A stretch of 64,000 nucleotides of DNA, taken from Xanthomonas campestris pv. badrii. GTDB taxonomy: Bacteria > Pseudomonadota > Gammaproteobacteria > Xanthomonadales > Xanthomonadaceae. The notes under the pieces were generated by a model, which had not been told where the DNA came from, made no database searches, and saw only the letters and a program-made list of their open reading frames with translations. The stretch's first letter is position 1. Every line of letters begins with the position of its first letter. The stretch lies in NCBI RefSeq assembly GCF_012848175.1, contig NZ_CP051651.1, forward strand, positions 1,860,001 to 1,924,000. The letters run 5' to 3'. Shown here one piece after another: positions 47,778 to 56,210 of the stretch. Both the position numbers and the translations under genes were made by a program.

Positions 47778-50741
47778 TTACCCACCGCTGTCGGCGATCA
47801 CCACCGCTGGCAATTGACCATCGTCGTAATCGATGCGGTTGCGGCCGCTGCCTTTGGCGCGGTACAGCGCTGCATCGGCGCGTGCCAGGAGCTGTTCGAG
47901 CGTTTCGCCGGGCTGGAACCAGGCCACGCCGATCGAGCAGGTGACATGCAGCCAGCCACCATCGATGGGATAGTCGCCGCAGATGCCGCGATGCAGGGCG
48001 TCCAGCCGATGGGCGGCCTCGTGGGTCAAGCCGGGCAGCAGGGCCAGCAATTCTTCGCCGCCATAGCGGCCGATGCGGTCGTCGCCGCGCACCAGCGTAT
48101 CCATGCGGCGGCCCACGCCGGCCAGCACCGCATCGCCGGCCAGGTGGCCATGCTGATCGTTGACCAGTTTGAAATGATCCAGGTCGATGAGCACCACCGC
48201 CAGCGGCCGGGCGGTCGCGTCGGCGTGCTGCAGCGTGTCGCGCAGGGCAGCAAGGATGCCTGCACGGTTGAGCAGGCCGGTGAGTTCGTCATGGGTGGCC
48301 TTGAGTGCCAGTTCGGCGCGTGCGGTCTCCAGCTCGCGCTTGTCCTGCTCCAGTTCGGCGGTGCGTGCGGCAACCAGGTGTTCCAGCTCGCGCTTGCGCC
48401 GCAGCAACTTGTGCGTGCGCCAGCGCAGCAACAGCACCACGGCCGCGATGCCCAGCAGCACGTAGGCAACCAGCGCCGGGGTGCCGCGCCACCACGGCGG
48501 CACCAGCACGAAAGCGAACCGGGTGACCGGACTGACGCTGCGCTGGCTGGCATCCACCGCCTGCACTTCCAGCGCATAGCGGCCAGGCGGCAACAGCGGG
48601 TAGGTCAGGTGGCTGAGCGAGGTCGTGGTCCAGCGCGCCTGGTGGCCTTCCACGCGGTAGCGGAAGCTGACGCGGTCCGGGCCGCCTTCTGCGCCGGGCG
48701 TGCTGATGTCCACGTCCAGTGGCGCCTGCGACCACGGCACGCGTGCACCGGCAGTCAGGATCTGGTCGCCCCGGCGCGCCCGCAGCACTTCCACCCGCAG
48801 CGGTGGCGCGGCGAAGATGCGCGCCGGATCGATCAGGTGGCTGAGCCCGCGGCTGCTACCGATCCAGATGCTGCCATCGGTGTCTTCGAAGAAGGCATTG
48901 GCCGACACGTCGTCCCAGAGCAGGCCCTCGGTGCGGGTGACCCGCGACCAGTGGCCCTTGTCCAGCAGGTCCAGGCCCTGGCTGCTGCCCAGCCACAGGC
49001 GGCCCTTGCTGTCGTGACGCAGGATGAACGGCATCACCCGCGAGACCAGCGCATCGTCCACCGCGCGCAGCGCAACCGTGCCATCGGCCTGTTCGCGGCC
49101 GTGCCACAGCCCGGTATCGCGCAACGACAGCCACAACTCGCCATCGGCGGCGAAATCGAGCAGGAAGAAATCATGGCTGGGCAGAGCGCCATGTATCTGC
49201 ACCTGCGCCCAGCGTCCGTCCTGCTGGCGGCGATACAGGCCCTCGCGCGTACTGGCCCACAGCCGTCCCTGGCGATCCAGGTCGATGTCGCCCACGAACG
49301 CCGCCGGTATCGATGTTTCGCGGCTGGCCTGCAGCGGCAGCTGCGGCGGAATCCAATACAGGCCGCGTGGCGTGGTCGCCCATAGCACGCCCGCCGGATC
49401 GAACAGCAACTTGTTGACCGGCACGCCAAGCTCCAGCATGTCGACGGTCTTGCCGGTGTGGGGATCGCGGCGCGCCAGCGCGCCAGCAGAACGCGCCACC
49501 CAGACCGCCCCATCGGCCGGCGACACCGCCATCGAGATCGATTGCAGCAACGGCGCGCCGTTGGCCAGTGTCCACGGTTGCACGCGCCCGCTGCGTGGAT
49601 CCAGCACGTTGGAGCCGGCATCCCCGCCCACCAGCAGCTCTCCGCTGGGCAGGCGCTGCATGGCCCAGGTCGGCGCCTCGGCCAGGCCCAGGCTTTCATC
49701 CCAATGTTCGATGGTGCCGTAGCCCAGCCAGCGCTGCACGCCCAGGCCGCGCGTACCGATCCACAACTGCCCGGTGCGCTGCATCATCAACGGACCCACC
49801 ATGGCGCTGATCGACAGCCCCTGGTCGTGCCCGAAATAGCGCCAATGGTCGCCTTCCCAGCGCACCATGCCGCGATCGGAACGCGTCAGCAGGCGGCCGT
49901 TTGCATCCTCGGACAGCGTGGTAGCGCCGGAGAGCGTGTCGAAGCGGGTGCCGGCCGGTGGCGGGTGGTCGCGGAACATCCGCTCATCGCGGTTGCGCGA
50001 CAGCACCATGCCGCCGCCGCGTAGCCACAGGGCGCCGCGGTGATCGCGAAAGATGGCGCGCCACTGGCGCTCCGGCACGCCCTCGGCATTGCCGAGCAGC
50101 GCAATCCGCCCATCGGCCTGGAGGTGGCAGACGCGCTGGCCGCAGCTGACCCATAGCGTGTCGGCATCGGCCAGCACGGCCTTGCCGGCGGGCAGGGTGG
50201 TGCCGTCGTCCAAGCGCAAGGGCCAGGGCTGCACTGCCCAGGTGCCGGCAGCGGCCGGCGCCACGCGCAGCAGCTGGTTGTCGCTGACCACCACCATGCC
50301 GTTGCGATAGGGGGCCAGCACATTGCCGCTGTCGGAACGGATCGGCTTGCCCTCGTGCAAAACCTGGCGGAAGCCTGTGCCGTCGCGGACGAACACGCCG
50401 TTGGCACTGGCGACCCAAAGCCGCCCTTGGGCATCCAGCGCCAGGGCGCGGATATAGCGCGCGTCGAGCCCGCTTTCCGCCCCGACCGGGGTGAACCGTT
50501 CGCGTTCGAAGCGATGCAGCGCCAGCTCGGTGCCGACCCATACCACCCCCTGGCGGTCTTCGAGCAGGCTGTTGACGGTCATGCCCTGCAAGCCGTCGGC
50601 TTGCGCATAGTCGCGGAAGCTATAGGTCTGTGCGCGCGCAGATAGCGGCAACAGCAGGCCGATCAGGCATAGCGCCGCCAACCGCCACAGGGCGTTGTCG
50701 CGCAAGCTGCTTGGAGCGAACGACGCAAACAGGGTGGGCAT
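47778..50741 (-). CDS. Periplasmic beta-propeller diguanylate cyclase (1)
   Basis: 987 residues from the ATG at 50741. Signal peptide (LAALCLIGLLLPLSARAQ), Reg_prop propeller (GVVWVGTELALHRF, GRLWVASANG, GSIWIGSSRG), Y_Y_Y domain (FRYRVEGHQARWTT), membrane helix (TPALVAYVLLGIAAVVLLL) and GGDEF domain with GRYGGEELLALLPG and inhibitory RGDD five residues upstream. It is paralogous to the following gene over its full length, an old tandem duplication. The gene starts 91 bp after fliR in the same orientation and may share the fliQ promoter, linking c-di-GMP synthesis to flagellar assembly. Confidence 0.93.
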   Translation of the reverse strand: MPTLFASFAPSSLRDNALWRLAALCLIGLLLPLSARAQTYSFRDYAQADGLQGMTVNSLLEDRQGVVWVGTELALHRFERERFTPVGAESGLDARYIRALALDAQGRLWVASANGVFVRDGTGFRQVLHEGKPIRSDSGNVLAPYRNGMVVVSDNQLLRVAPAAAGTWAVQPWPLRLDDGTTLPAGKAVLADADTLWVSCGQRVCHLQADGRIALLGNAEGVPERQWRAIFRDHRGALWLRGGGMVLSRNRDERMFRDHPPPAGTRFDTLSGATTLSEDANGRLLTRSDRGMVRWEGDHWRYFGHDQGLSISAMVGPLMMQRTGQLWIGTRGLGVQRWLGYGTIEHWDESLGLAEAPTWAMQRLPSGELLVGGDAGSNVLDPRSGRVQPWTLANGAPLLQSISMAVSPADGAVWVARSAGALARRDPHTGKTVDMLELGVPVNKLLFDPAGVLWATTPRGLYWIPPQLPLQASRETSIPAAFVGDIDLDRQGRLWASTREGLYRRQQDGRWAQVQIHGALPSHDFFLLDFAADGELWLSLRDTGLWHGREQADGTVALRAVDDALVSRVMPFILRHDSKGRLWLGSSQGLDLLDKGHWSRVTRTEGLLWDDVSANAFFEDTDGSIWIGSSRGLSHLIDPARIFAAPPLRVEVLRARRGDQILTAGARVPWSQAPLDVDISTPGAEGGPDRVSFRYRVEGHQARWTTTSLSHLTYPLLPPGRYALEVQAVDASQRSVSPVTRFAFVLVPPWWRGTPALVAYVLLGIAAVVLLLRWRTHKLLRRKRELEHLVAARTAELEQDKRELETARAELALKATHDELTGLLNRAGILAALRDTLQHADATARPLAVVLIDLDHFKLVNDQHGHLAGDAVLAGVGRRMDTLVRGDDRIGRYGGEELLALLPGLTHEAAHRLDALHRGICGDYPIDGGWLHVTCSIGVAWFQPGETLEQLLARADAALYRAKGSGRNRIDYDDGQLPAVVIADSGG

Positions 50742-50832
50742 CGGTTTCCGCGGAAAGAAGTGGGCAACGGTCGGGGCTCGATCGGCTACTGCGTTGACGG
50801 CCAGCCATCCTGAAACTTGAGATGCCGGGCCG

Positions 50833-51624
50833 TCAGTCGGTCAGCTCTCTTGCAGCATCGAAGGCAGTATCGAACAGGCGCTGCACCGGCGGGGCGAACT
50901 CGCTGGCGAAGCTGGACAACAGGAACAACCCCAGCAACACCGTCAACGGCAAGCCAAGTTGCATCGGATTCAAGGCCGGCGCCGCCTTGGCCAGCGCACC
51001 GAAGGCCAGGTTCACCGCCAGCATCGCCACCATCATCGGCAGGGCCAGGGTCAGCCCGCCGCGCAGGATCTGCAGGAACAACGTGGGCGCCACCTCGGCG
51101 AACGCGCTGGCATCGGGGATGGCGGTGCCGATCGGCAAGGCCTTGTAGCTGTCCACCAGCAAGGCGATGACTGCCAGGTGTCCATTGGCGGCGAAGAACA
51201 ACAGGCCAAAACCGATGTAGAACCACTGTGCGATCACGCCCGAGGTCACGCCACGCATCGGGTCGGACATCTGCGCAAACGACAGGCCGGTGGACTGCGA
51301 CACCAGCTCGCCGGCCAGCGCGCCGGCTTCGAAGATCAGCTTGAGCATGAAGCCCATGCTGGCGCCGACCGCCAGTTCGCGCGCGATGCTGAGCACCGCG
51401 GTGGCGGTGAAGCCATCCCACTCCGGCACCGGCGGCAGGATCGGCGCCAGCGCCATCGACAAGGTGCCCGCCAGCATCACCCGCACCCGCCCGGGCACCG
51501 CCCGGGTGCCGATCAGCGGCATCGCGGTCAGCAACGCACCGGTGCGCAGCATCGTCCACATGATCGCCCCGACCATCGCGAACGCGCGCTGGCCGTCGAT
51601 CACCATCTGGGTGGCAGCATCCAT
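50833..51624 (-). CDS. fliR: Flagellar export gate protein FliR
   Basis: 263 residues, about six hydrophobic segments, FliR/YscT family. Conserved features: FELVSQSTGLSFAQ-like segment (here GELVSQSTGLSFAQMSDPM) and LALPMMVAMLAVNLAFGALA. It forms the helical export core with FliP and FliQ. The ATG at 51624 lies 13 bp after fliQ. Confidence 0.95.
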   Translation of the reverse strand: MDAATQMVIDGQRAFAMVGAIMWTMLRTGALLTAMPLIGTRAVPGRVRVMLAGTLSMALAPILPPVPEWDGFTATAVLSIARELAVGASMGFMLKLIFEAGALAGELVSQSTGLSFAQMSDPMRGVTSGVIAQWFYIGFGLLFFAANGHLAVIALLVDSYKALPIGTAIPDASAFAEVAPTLFLQILRGGLTLALPMMVAMLAVNLAFGALAKAAPALNPMQLGLPLTVLLGLFLLSSFASEFAPPVQRLFDTAFDAARELTD

Positions 51625-51637
51625 CCGGTCCGGCCCG

Positions 51638-51907
51638 CTAGCCGATCAGGTGCGGAATGCGCTGGAACAGCGCGATGGTGAACTCCACCAGATGCCCCAG
51701 CAGCATGCTGCCGGTGGCAAACAGGGTGGCCGTCAATGCGACCGCCTTGGCGACGAAGGCGATGGTGGGTTCGTTCAACTGGGTGGCGGCCTGGACCACG
51801 CCGATCACCACACCCACCACCAACACCGCCAGCAACATCGGTCCGGCAATCCACAGGACGGTGACCAGGCCACCACGCAATTCAGTCAGGGCGATTTCAG
51901 GGCTCAT
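51638..51907 (-). CDS. fliQ: Flagellar export gate protein FliQ
   Basis: 89 residues, two membrane helices (GLVTVLWIAGPMLLAVLVVG and FVAKAVALTATLFATGSMLL), FliQ/YscS family with the conserved QAATQLNE-x-T-x-F segment. It forms the FliPQR export core with fliP and fliR. It is separated from fliP by 972 bp of repeat DNA but has its own sigma-54-type promoter, whose predicted start is only 2 nt before the ATG. Confidence 0.95.
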   Translation of the reverse strand: MSPEIALTELRGGLVTVLWIAGPMLLAVLVVGVVIGVVQAATQLNEPTIAFVAKAVALTATLFATGSMLLGHLVEFTIALFQRIPHLIG

Positions 51908-51918
51908 GGGCGGTGGTG

Positions 51919-51937
51919 ATGCAAGTCGGGTGCCAAA
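51919..51937 (-). promoter_or_regulatory. Sigma-54-type promoter before fliQ
   Basis: Minus strand TTTGGCACCCGACTTGCAT: perfect -24 (TTGGCAC) and -12 (TTGC) elements with GG-to-GC spacing 12. The predicted start is about 51909, two bases before the fliQ ATG (51907), so the transcript would be essentially leaderless. Confidence 0.7.
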
Positions 51938-52879
51938 GGGGCGGGGATTGGGAGATTGGGGATTCGGGATTCGAGGCTTGGCTGGCGGTTTTGCGATTGT
52001 GTCGTCGGTTGTTGTTTGTTGCTGTAGTGGTGCCGTTGATTGAGGTGCTGGATTCTGCTGCTGCTTGGATTGCGCATTGCTGTTGGCTTTCAGGGGCCCC
52101 ATACCACAGCGGCAAGGCCGGCAGATACAACCCGCAGGGCGGCGCGCATGGATGCGCGACGTTTTTGTAAGGGACATGGATGTCCCTTACAAAAATTTCT
52201 GCCGGACTTGCGCACCCGCAGCGCCGAAGGCGCGGAGGGCGCGAGGACGGGGTGTGCTTTCTTTTGGTTACTTTTCTTTGCACAAGCAAAGAAAAGTGAC
52301 TCGCGCCCGACAGGGCGTGAAAGCCTTTGATTTCACTGCGTGGCATTGATAAGCGAGATCAATGCCACAAGGCAACACAGGTGCAAGTGCAAGTGCAAAG
52401 CTTTCGTCCCCCTTCGGGGGGCGAGTCACTTTCTTTGCTTGTGCAAAGAAAGTAACCAAAGAAACACACCCCGTCCTCGCGCCTTCCGCGCTGCGCGCTC
52501 CAGGTCCGCAATCCGGGTAGAAATTTTTGTAAGGGACATCCATGTCCCTTACAAAAACATCGCGCATCCATGCGCGATGCCCTTCGGGTTGTATCTACCC
52601 GGCTTGCCGCTGCGGTATGGGGGCCCGTACAAGCAAAAAGCTGAAAGCGGAGGCAACAGCAACAGCAACAGCAAAGGTCGGAAAGCTAAAATCGAGAAGC
52701 GGCAGCTGAGCCATGCAGCTATGAGATCGATAAGAGCCAGGACCACCGCGCTTAGGTCCGCTGCCGCCATCTGCCTGACTCAACCAGGCGCAAACGCCAC
52801 TCAAATGGGAATGTGGCTCAGCTGGATACCAATGACAGTGCCAGCCACATCGATCGCGCGCACAGCGCGCCATCCACAC
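51938..52879. other. Non-coding insertion between fliP and fliQ
   Basis: About 940 bp without a supported gene. The core is the large inverted repeat described separately (52096-52630). Outside it are a G-rich GGGATT-rich stretch (51943-51975) and AT-richer sequence (52640-52870) without a gene. Confidence 0.7.
52096..52630. repeat. Large inverted repeat with nested palindromes between fliP and fliQ
   Basis: Two arms of about 230 bp (roughly 52096-52325 and 52400-52630) are imperfect inverted copies. Each arm holds a perfect 34-bp palindrome with TTTTTGTAAGGGACAT as half-site (52162-52195 and 52524-52557). Arms also share ATGGATGCGCGA, CGAGGACGGGGTGTG and TTTGCACAAGCAAAG. At the centre an 11-bp perfect stem GTGGCATTGAT / ATCAATGCCAC closes a 7-nt loop (52340-52368). 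The structure looks like a non-autonomous repeat element. Confidence 0.88.
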
Positions 52880-53737
52880 CTACGACGCGTTGAAGCTCGC
52901 CGCCAGCGTCCCCACCACCAGCACCCACCCATCCACCAGGATGAACAGCAGGATCTTGAACGGGGCGGAGATCAGCATCGGCGACAGCATCATCATGCCC
53001 ATCGACATCAGCACGCTGGCCACCACCAGGTCGATGATCACGAACGGGATGAAGATCAGAAAGCCGATTTCGAACGCGGTCTTCAGCTCGCTGGTCACGA
53101 ACGAGGCCACCAGCACCGGGAACGGCACCGCGTCCGGGCCGGCGTACTTGCCGTCGCCGGCCATGCCGGCGAAGGTCATCAGGTCGGTCTCGCGGATCTG
53201 CGCCAGCATGAAGGCGCGCAGCGGCTGGGTGGTCAGGGTCCAGGCGGTGGAGAAGTCGATCTGGTTATTGAGGTAGGGCTGCAGGCCGGCGCCCCACATC
53301 TTCTGCCACACCGGCATCATCACCAGTGCGGTCAGGAACATCGCCAGGCCCAGCAGCACCTGGTTGGACGGGGTCTGGCCGGTACCCAGTGCCTGGCGCA
53401 ACAGGCCCAGCACGATGGTGATGCGGGTGAAGGCGGTCAGCACCAGCAGCATCGACGGCAGCAGGGTGATCGCCGTCATCAGCAGCAGGGTCTGCAGCGG
53501 CAGGCTGACCGGCTGGTCGCCGATGCGGCCCACGCTGACGTTCGGCAGGTTGGGCAGCTGGTTGGAGCCGGGCGGCACTGCCGCCGGGGTGGCCGCGGGC
53601 GCAGCGGCCGGTGCTGCGGCCTGCGCCATCGACGGCAGCGCGGCCGGCGTGGCGGCGGCCAGCAGCGGGCAGCTCATCGCCAGCAGGATCAACACCAGGC
53701 GGAGGCTGCGCCCCCAGCGGTTCCAACGACTGAACAT
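52880..53737 (-). CDS. fliP: Flagellar export gate protein FliP
   Basis: 285 residues. A cleavable signal peptide (LRLVLILLAMSCPLLAAATP), an Ala/Pro-rich periplasmic segment, then four membrane helices with the FliP signatures LTAFTRITIVLGLLRQALGT and FELGFLIFIPFVIIDLVVAS-type sequence (here FEIGFLIFIPFVIIDLVVAS). Core export channel subunit with FliQ and FliR. The start lies 1 bp after the fliO stop. Confidence 0.96.
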   Translation of the reverse strand: MFSRWNRWGRSLRLVLILLAMSCPLLAAATPAALPSMAQAAAPAAAPAATPAAVPPGSNQLPNLPNVSVGRIGDQPVSLPLQTLLLMTAITLLPSMLLVLTAFTRITIVLGLLRQALGTGQTPSNQVLLGLAMFLTALVMMPVWQKMWGAGLQPYLNNQIDFSTAWTLTTQPLRAFMLAQIRETDLMTFAGMAGDGKYAGPDAVPFPVLVASFVTSELKTAFEIGFLIFIPFVIIDLVVASVLMSMGMMMLSPMLISAPFKILLFILVDGWVLVVGTLAASFNAS

Positions 53738-53738
53738 G

Positions 53739-54146
53739 TCACGGGTCCTTGCGCAGCTTCTGGGCGAGCAGCTGGGCGAAATTGGGCAGTTGCTTGAGGT
53801 TGGGCAGGGTGGGGGCCGGGGTAGGCGGCAGCGGTTCGGGCAAGGTGTGCAAGGTGGTGATGCCGCCCGGCGTGACGCCCAGCAGCAGTTGCTGACCGTT
53901 GACTTCCACCACCACCACGCGCTCCTTGGCGCCCACCGCCAGGCTGGTGACCAGGCGCAGGCCCTCGCTGCTGCGGAAACCGCTGCCGGGCATGCGCTTG
54001 AGCAACCAGCCCAGGCCGACGATCAGCGCGAGCACCAGCAGCAATGCAAAGACTGCGCCAAACATGCTGGGCGTGGCCGGGGCCTGTGCGCCCACCTGGG
54101 TGGCCTTGGCCGCGACCGGTGCGGCAGCGGCCAGCAGGCCGATCAC
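53739..54146 (-). CDS. fliO: Flagellar export assembly protein FliO
   Basis: 135 residues from a GTG at 54146 that overlaps fliN by 4 bp. One membrane helix (FGAVFALLLVLALIVGLGWL) and a cytoplasmic domain (SLAVGAKERVVVVEVNGQQL, GVTPGGITTLHTL) typical of FliO, the scaffold that helps assemble the FliP ring. Confidence 0.92.
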   Translation of the reverse strand: MIGLLAAAAPVAAKATQVGAQAPATPSMFGAVFALLLVLALIVGLGWLLKRMPGSGFRSSEGLRLVTSLAVGAKERVVVVEVNGQQLLLGVTPGGITTLHTLPEPLPPTPAPTLPNLKQLPNFAQLLAQKLRKDP

Positions 54147-54481
54147 CGCAGCCTCCGGATCCGCTCGCTGGGGCTGACCACGTCGGTCAGGCGGATACCG
54201 AAACGGTCGTTGATGACCACCACTTCACCATGCGCGATCAAGGTGCCGTTGACGTACACGTCCAGCGGTTCGCCGGCGCCGCGCTCCAGTTCCACCACCG
54301 AGCCCTGGTTGAGCTGCAGCAGGTTGCGGATCGGGATGCGCGCGCGGCCCACTTCCAGCGACAGCGTCACCGGCACGTCCAGGATCACGTCCAGGTTGAG
54401 GTCGGAGGCATTCTGGTCGTGCTCGGCCTGCAGGCTGTCGAAGGTGGCAGGCGAGGCGTCGAGGATGTCGGAGTTGATCAT
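54143..54481 (-). CDS. fliN: Flagellar motor switch protein FliN
   Basis: 112 residues. SpoA domain: LDVILDVPVTLSLEVGRARI, IRNLLQLNQGSVVELERGAG and GEVVVINDRFGIRLTDVVSP. It forms the lower C-ring with FliM and docks FliH. Overlaps fliM and fliO by 4 bp each, so tightly coupled. Confidence 0.96.
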   Translation of the reverse strand: MINSDILDASPATFDSLQAEHDQNASDLNLDVILDVPVTLSLEVGRARIPIRNLLQLNQGSVVELERGAGEPLDVYVNGTLIAHGEVVVINDRFGIRLTDVVSPSERIRRLR

Positions 54482-55491
54482 GTGCTGGAGTCCTGGGAGG
54501 GAACGGCGCGTGGGGCTTGCACGCCGGGCGGGCGTACGGCGGTGATCTTGACGGCGTTGTTGCCATTGGAAACGCCGAATTCGCCGGTAAACAAGGGGAT
54601 GTCTTCGACGCACAGCGGCACCTGGGCGGGCAGCTCGATCGGCAGGATGTCGCCGATCTTCAGGCCGGTGAGCTGGCGCAGGCTCATGCGCTTGCTGGCC
54701 AGCACGCTGGACAGGGTCACTTCGGCCGTGTCCAGCTGTTCGCGCAGCATCACGTTCCACGAATCGTCGCGGTCGTTGCGGTCGCTCTGGATGCCGGCAT
54801 CGAGCAGTTCGCGGATCGGCTCCAGCATCGAGTACGGCAGGGTGATGTGGATCTCGCCGCCGCCGCCTTCCAGCTCCACATGGAAGCGGCACACCACCAC
54901 GTACTCGCGCGGGGTGACGATATTGGCGAAGTGCGGGTTGATTTCCGAATTGATGTACTCGAAGTCCACGTCCATCACCGGCGCCCAGGCCTCCTTCAGG
55001 TCGGCGAAGGTCTGCTTGAGCATCAACTGGATCACGCGCATCTCGGTGGCGGTGAATTCGCGGCCTTCGATGCGGGTGTGGAAGCGGCCGTCGCCACCGA
55101 AGAAGTTGTCCACCACGGTGAACACCAGGGTGGGCTCGAACACGATCAGCCCGGTGCCGCGCAGCGGCTTGAAGCGGATCAGGTTGAGGTTGGTCGGCAC
55201 GTACAGCGAGTGCATGTATTCGTTGAACTTGACCAGGTCGATGCCGCGCACCGACAGGTCGGCCGAGCGCCGGATCAGGTTGAACAGGCCGATGCGCCAC
55301 AAGCGCGCAAAACGCTCGTTGACCATCTCCAGGGTCGGCATGCGCCCACGGATGATGCGGTCCTGGCTGGACAGGTCGTACTGGCGGGCTTCGCCGGGCA
55401 ACGGCTCCGGCTCGGTATTGACCGCGCCCGAATCCACGCCATGCAGCAGGGCATCGATTTCGTCCTGGGAAAGCAGATCACTCACGCTCAT
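54478..55491 (-). CDS. fliM: Flagellar motor switch protein FliM
   Basis: 337 residues. The N-terminal CheY-P-binding peptide LLSQDEIDALLHGV, the middle CheC-like domain (FFGGDGRFHTRIEGREFTAT) and a C-terminal SpoA domain (LASKRMSLRQLTGLKIGDIL) are all present. It receives the CheY signal and changes rotation. Starts 9 bp after fliL. Confidence 0.96.
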   Translation of the reverse strand: MSVSDLLSQDEIDALLHGVDSGAVNTEPEPLPGEARQYDLSSQDRIIRGRMPTLEMVNERFARLWRIGLFNLIRRSADLSVRGIDLVKFNEYMHSLYVPTNLNLIRFKPLRGTGLIVFEPTLVFTVVDNFFGGDGRFHTRIEGREFTATEMRVIQLMLKQTFADLKEAWAPVMDVDFEYINSEINPHFANIVTPREYVVVCRFHVELEGGGGEIHITLPYSMLEPIRELLDAGIQSDRNDRDDSWNVMLREQLDTAEVTLSSVLASKRMSLRQLTGLKIGDILPIELPAQVPLCVEDIPLFTGEFGVSNGNNAVKITAVRPPGVQAPRAVPSQDSST

Positions 55492-55500
55492 GGGGCAGCC

Positions 55501-56019
55501 TTACTGGGTGACGAAACTGGTGAACAGCAATTCTTCGATGCATTTCTTGCCGGTTTCGCTGGCCATGACCTTCTGCGCTTCGGCCAGTGCGGATTTCTGC
55601 AGCTTCTGCTTGCCGGCCAGATCGGCCACGTCGGTGGCCTTGACCTGCGACAGCAGCATCAGCAGGTGCGCACGGATGGCGGGGGCGTTCTCGGTGATGA
55701 GCTTGAGCTCTTCCGGGTCGCGGGTGACCAGCTGCACTTCGACCTGAAGATACTGCGGGCCGTCGCCGGGATCGGCCAGGTTGACCACGATCGCCGGGTC
55801 CATCGGGAAGTACTGTGCCGGCTTGGGCACTTCGGCCACCTTGGGGGTGGCGTGCTTGCCGCCTTCGTCCTCGCCCTTGTGGCCAAGAAAGAACCAGGCG
55901 CCGCCGCCGACGGCCGCCAGCACCACCACACCGATGGCGATGAGCAGGATGGGCTTCTTGCCGCCCTTCTTCTTCTCGTCCTTCTCTTCGGTCTTCTCGG
56001 GTTTCTTTGCGGCTGCCAC
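55501..56019 (-). CDS. fliL: Flagellar basal body-associated protein FliL
   Basis: 172 residues from a GTG at 56019, chosen because GGAGCAG precedes it at 6-7 bp. A Lys/Glu-rich cytoplasmic start (KKPEKTEEKDEKKKGGKKP), one membrane helix (ILLIAIGVVVLAAVGGGAWF) and a periplasmic stomatin-like domain (YFPMDPAIVVNL, YLQVEVQLVTRD, KCIEELLFTSFVTQ). It rings the stator and raises torque. First gene of fliLMNOP under a textbook sigma-54 promoter. Confidence 0.94.
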   Translation of the reverse strand: MAAAKKPEKTEEKDEKKKGGKKPILLIAIGVVVLAAVGGGAWFFLGHKGEDEGGKHATPKVAEVPKPAQYFPMDPAIVVNLADPGDGPQYLQVEVQLVTRDPEELKLITENAPAIRAHLLMLLSQVKATDVADLAGKQKLQKSALAEAQKVMASETGKKCIEELLFTSFVTQ

Positions 56020-56050
56020 AGTCTGCTCCAGGGGAATGCTCACCGGATGG

Positions 56051-56068
56051 ATGCAATCAGCGTGCCAA
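56051..56068 (-). promoter_or_regulatory. Sigma-54 promoter of the fliLMNOP operon
   Basis: Minus strand TTGGCACGCTGATTGCAT: full match to TTGGCACG-N4-TTGCW. Predicted start near 56041, about 22 nt before the fliL GTG. The best sigma-54 site in the window. Confidence 0.82.
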
Positions 56069-56210
56069 AACCGCGTCGGTTTCCTGGCGCGAGCGTGCAG
56101 CAACGCAACATCCCCCCGCACGCCTTGCGCTGCGGGGGGAGGGGCTCAGTGGCGATGGCCTGGGCAGGCGGGCGCTGCGGGTGCGCCGGGCGCAATCGCG
56201 GCGCTCTGGC

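Noticed and set aside
52065..52571. Small overlapping frames in both strands of the fliP-fliQ repeat
   Set aside because: They translate the two arms of the inverted repeat and are mirror copies; no evidence for expression.
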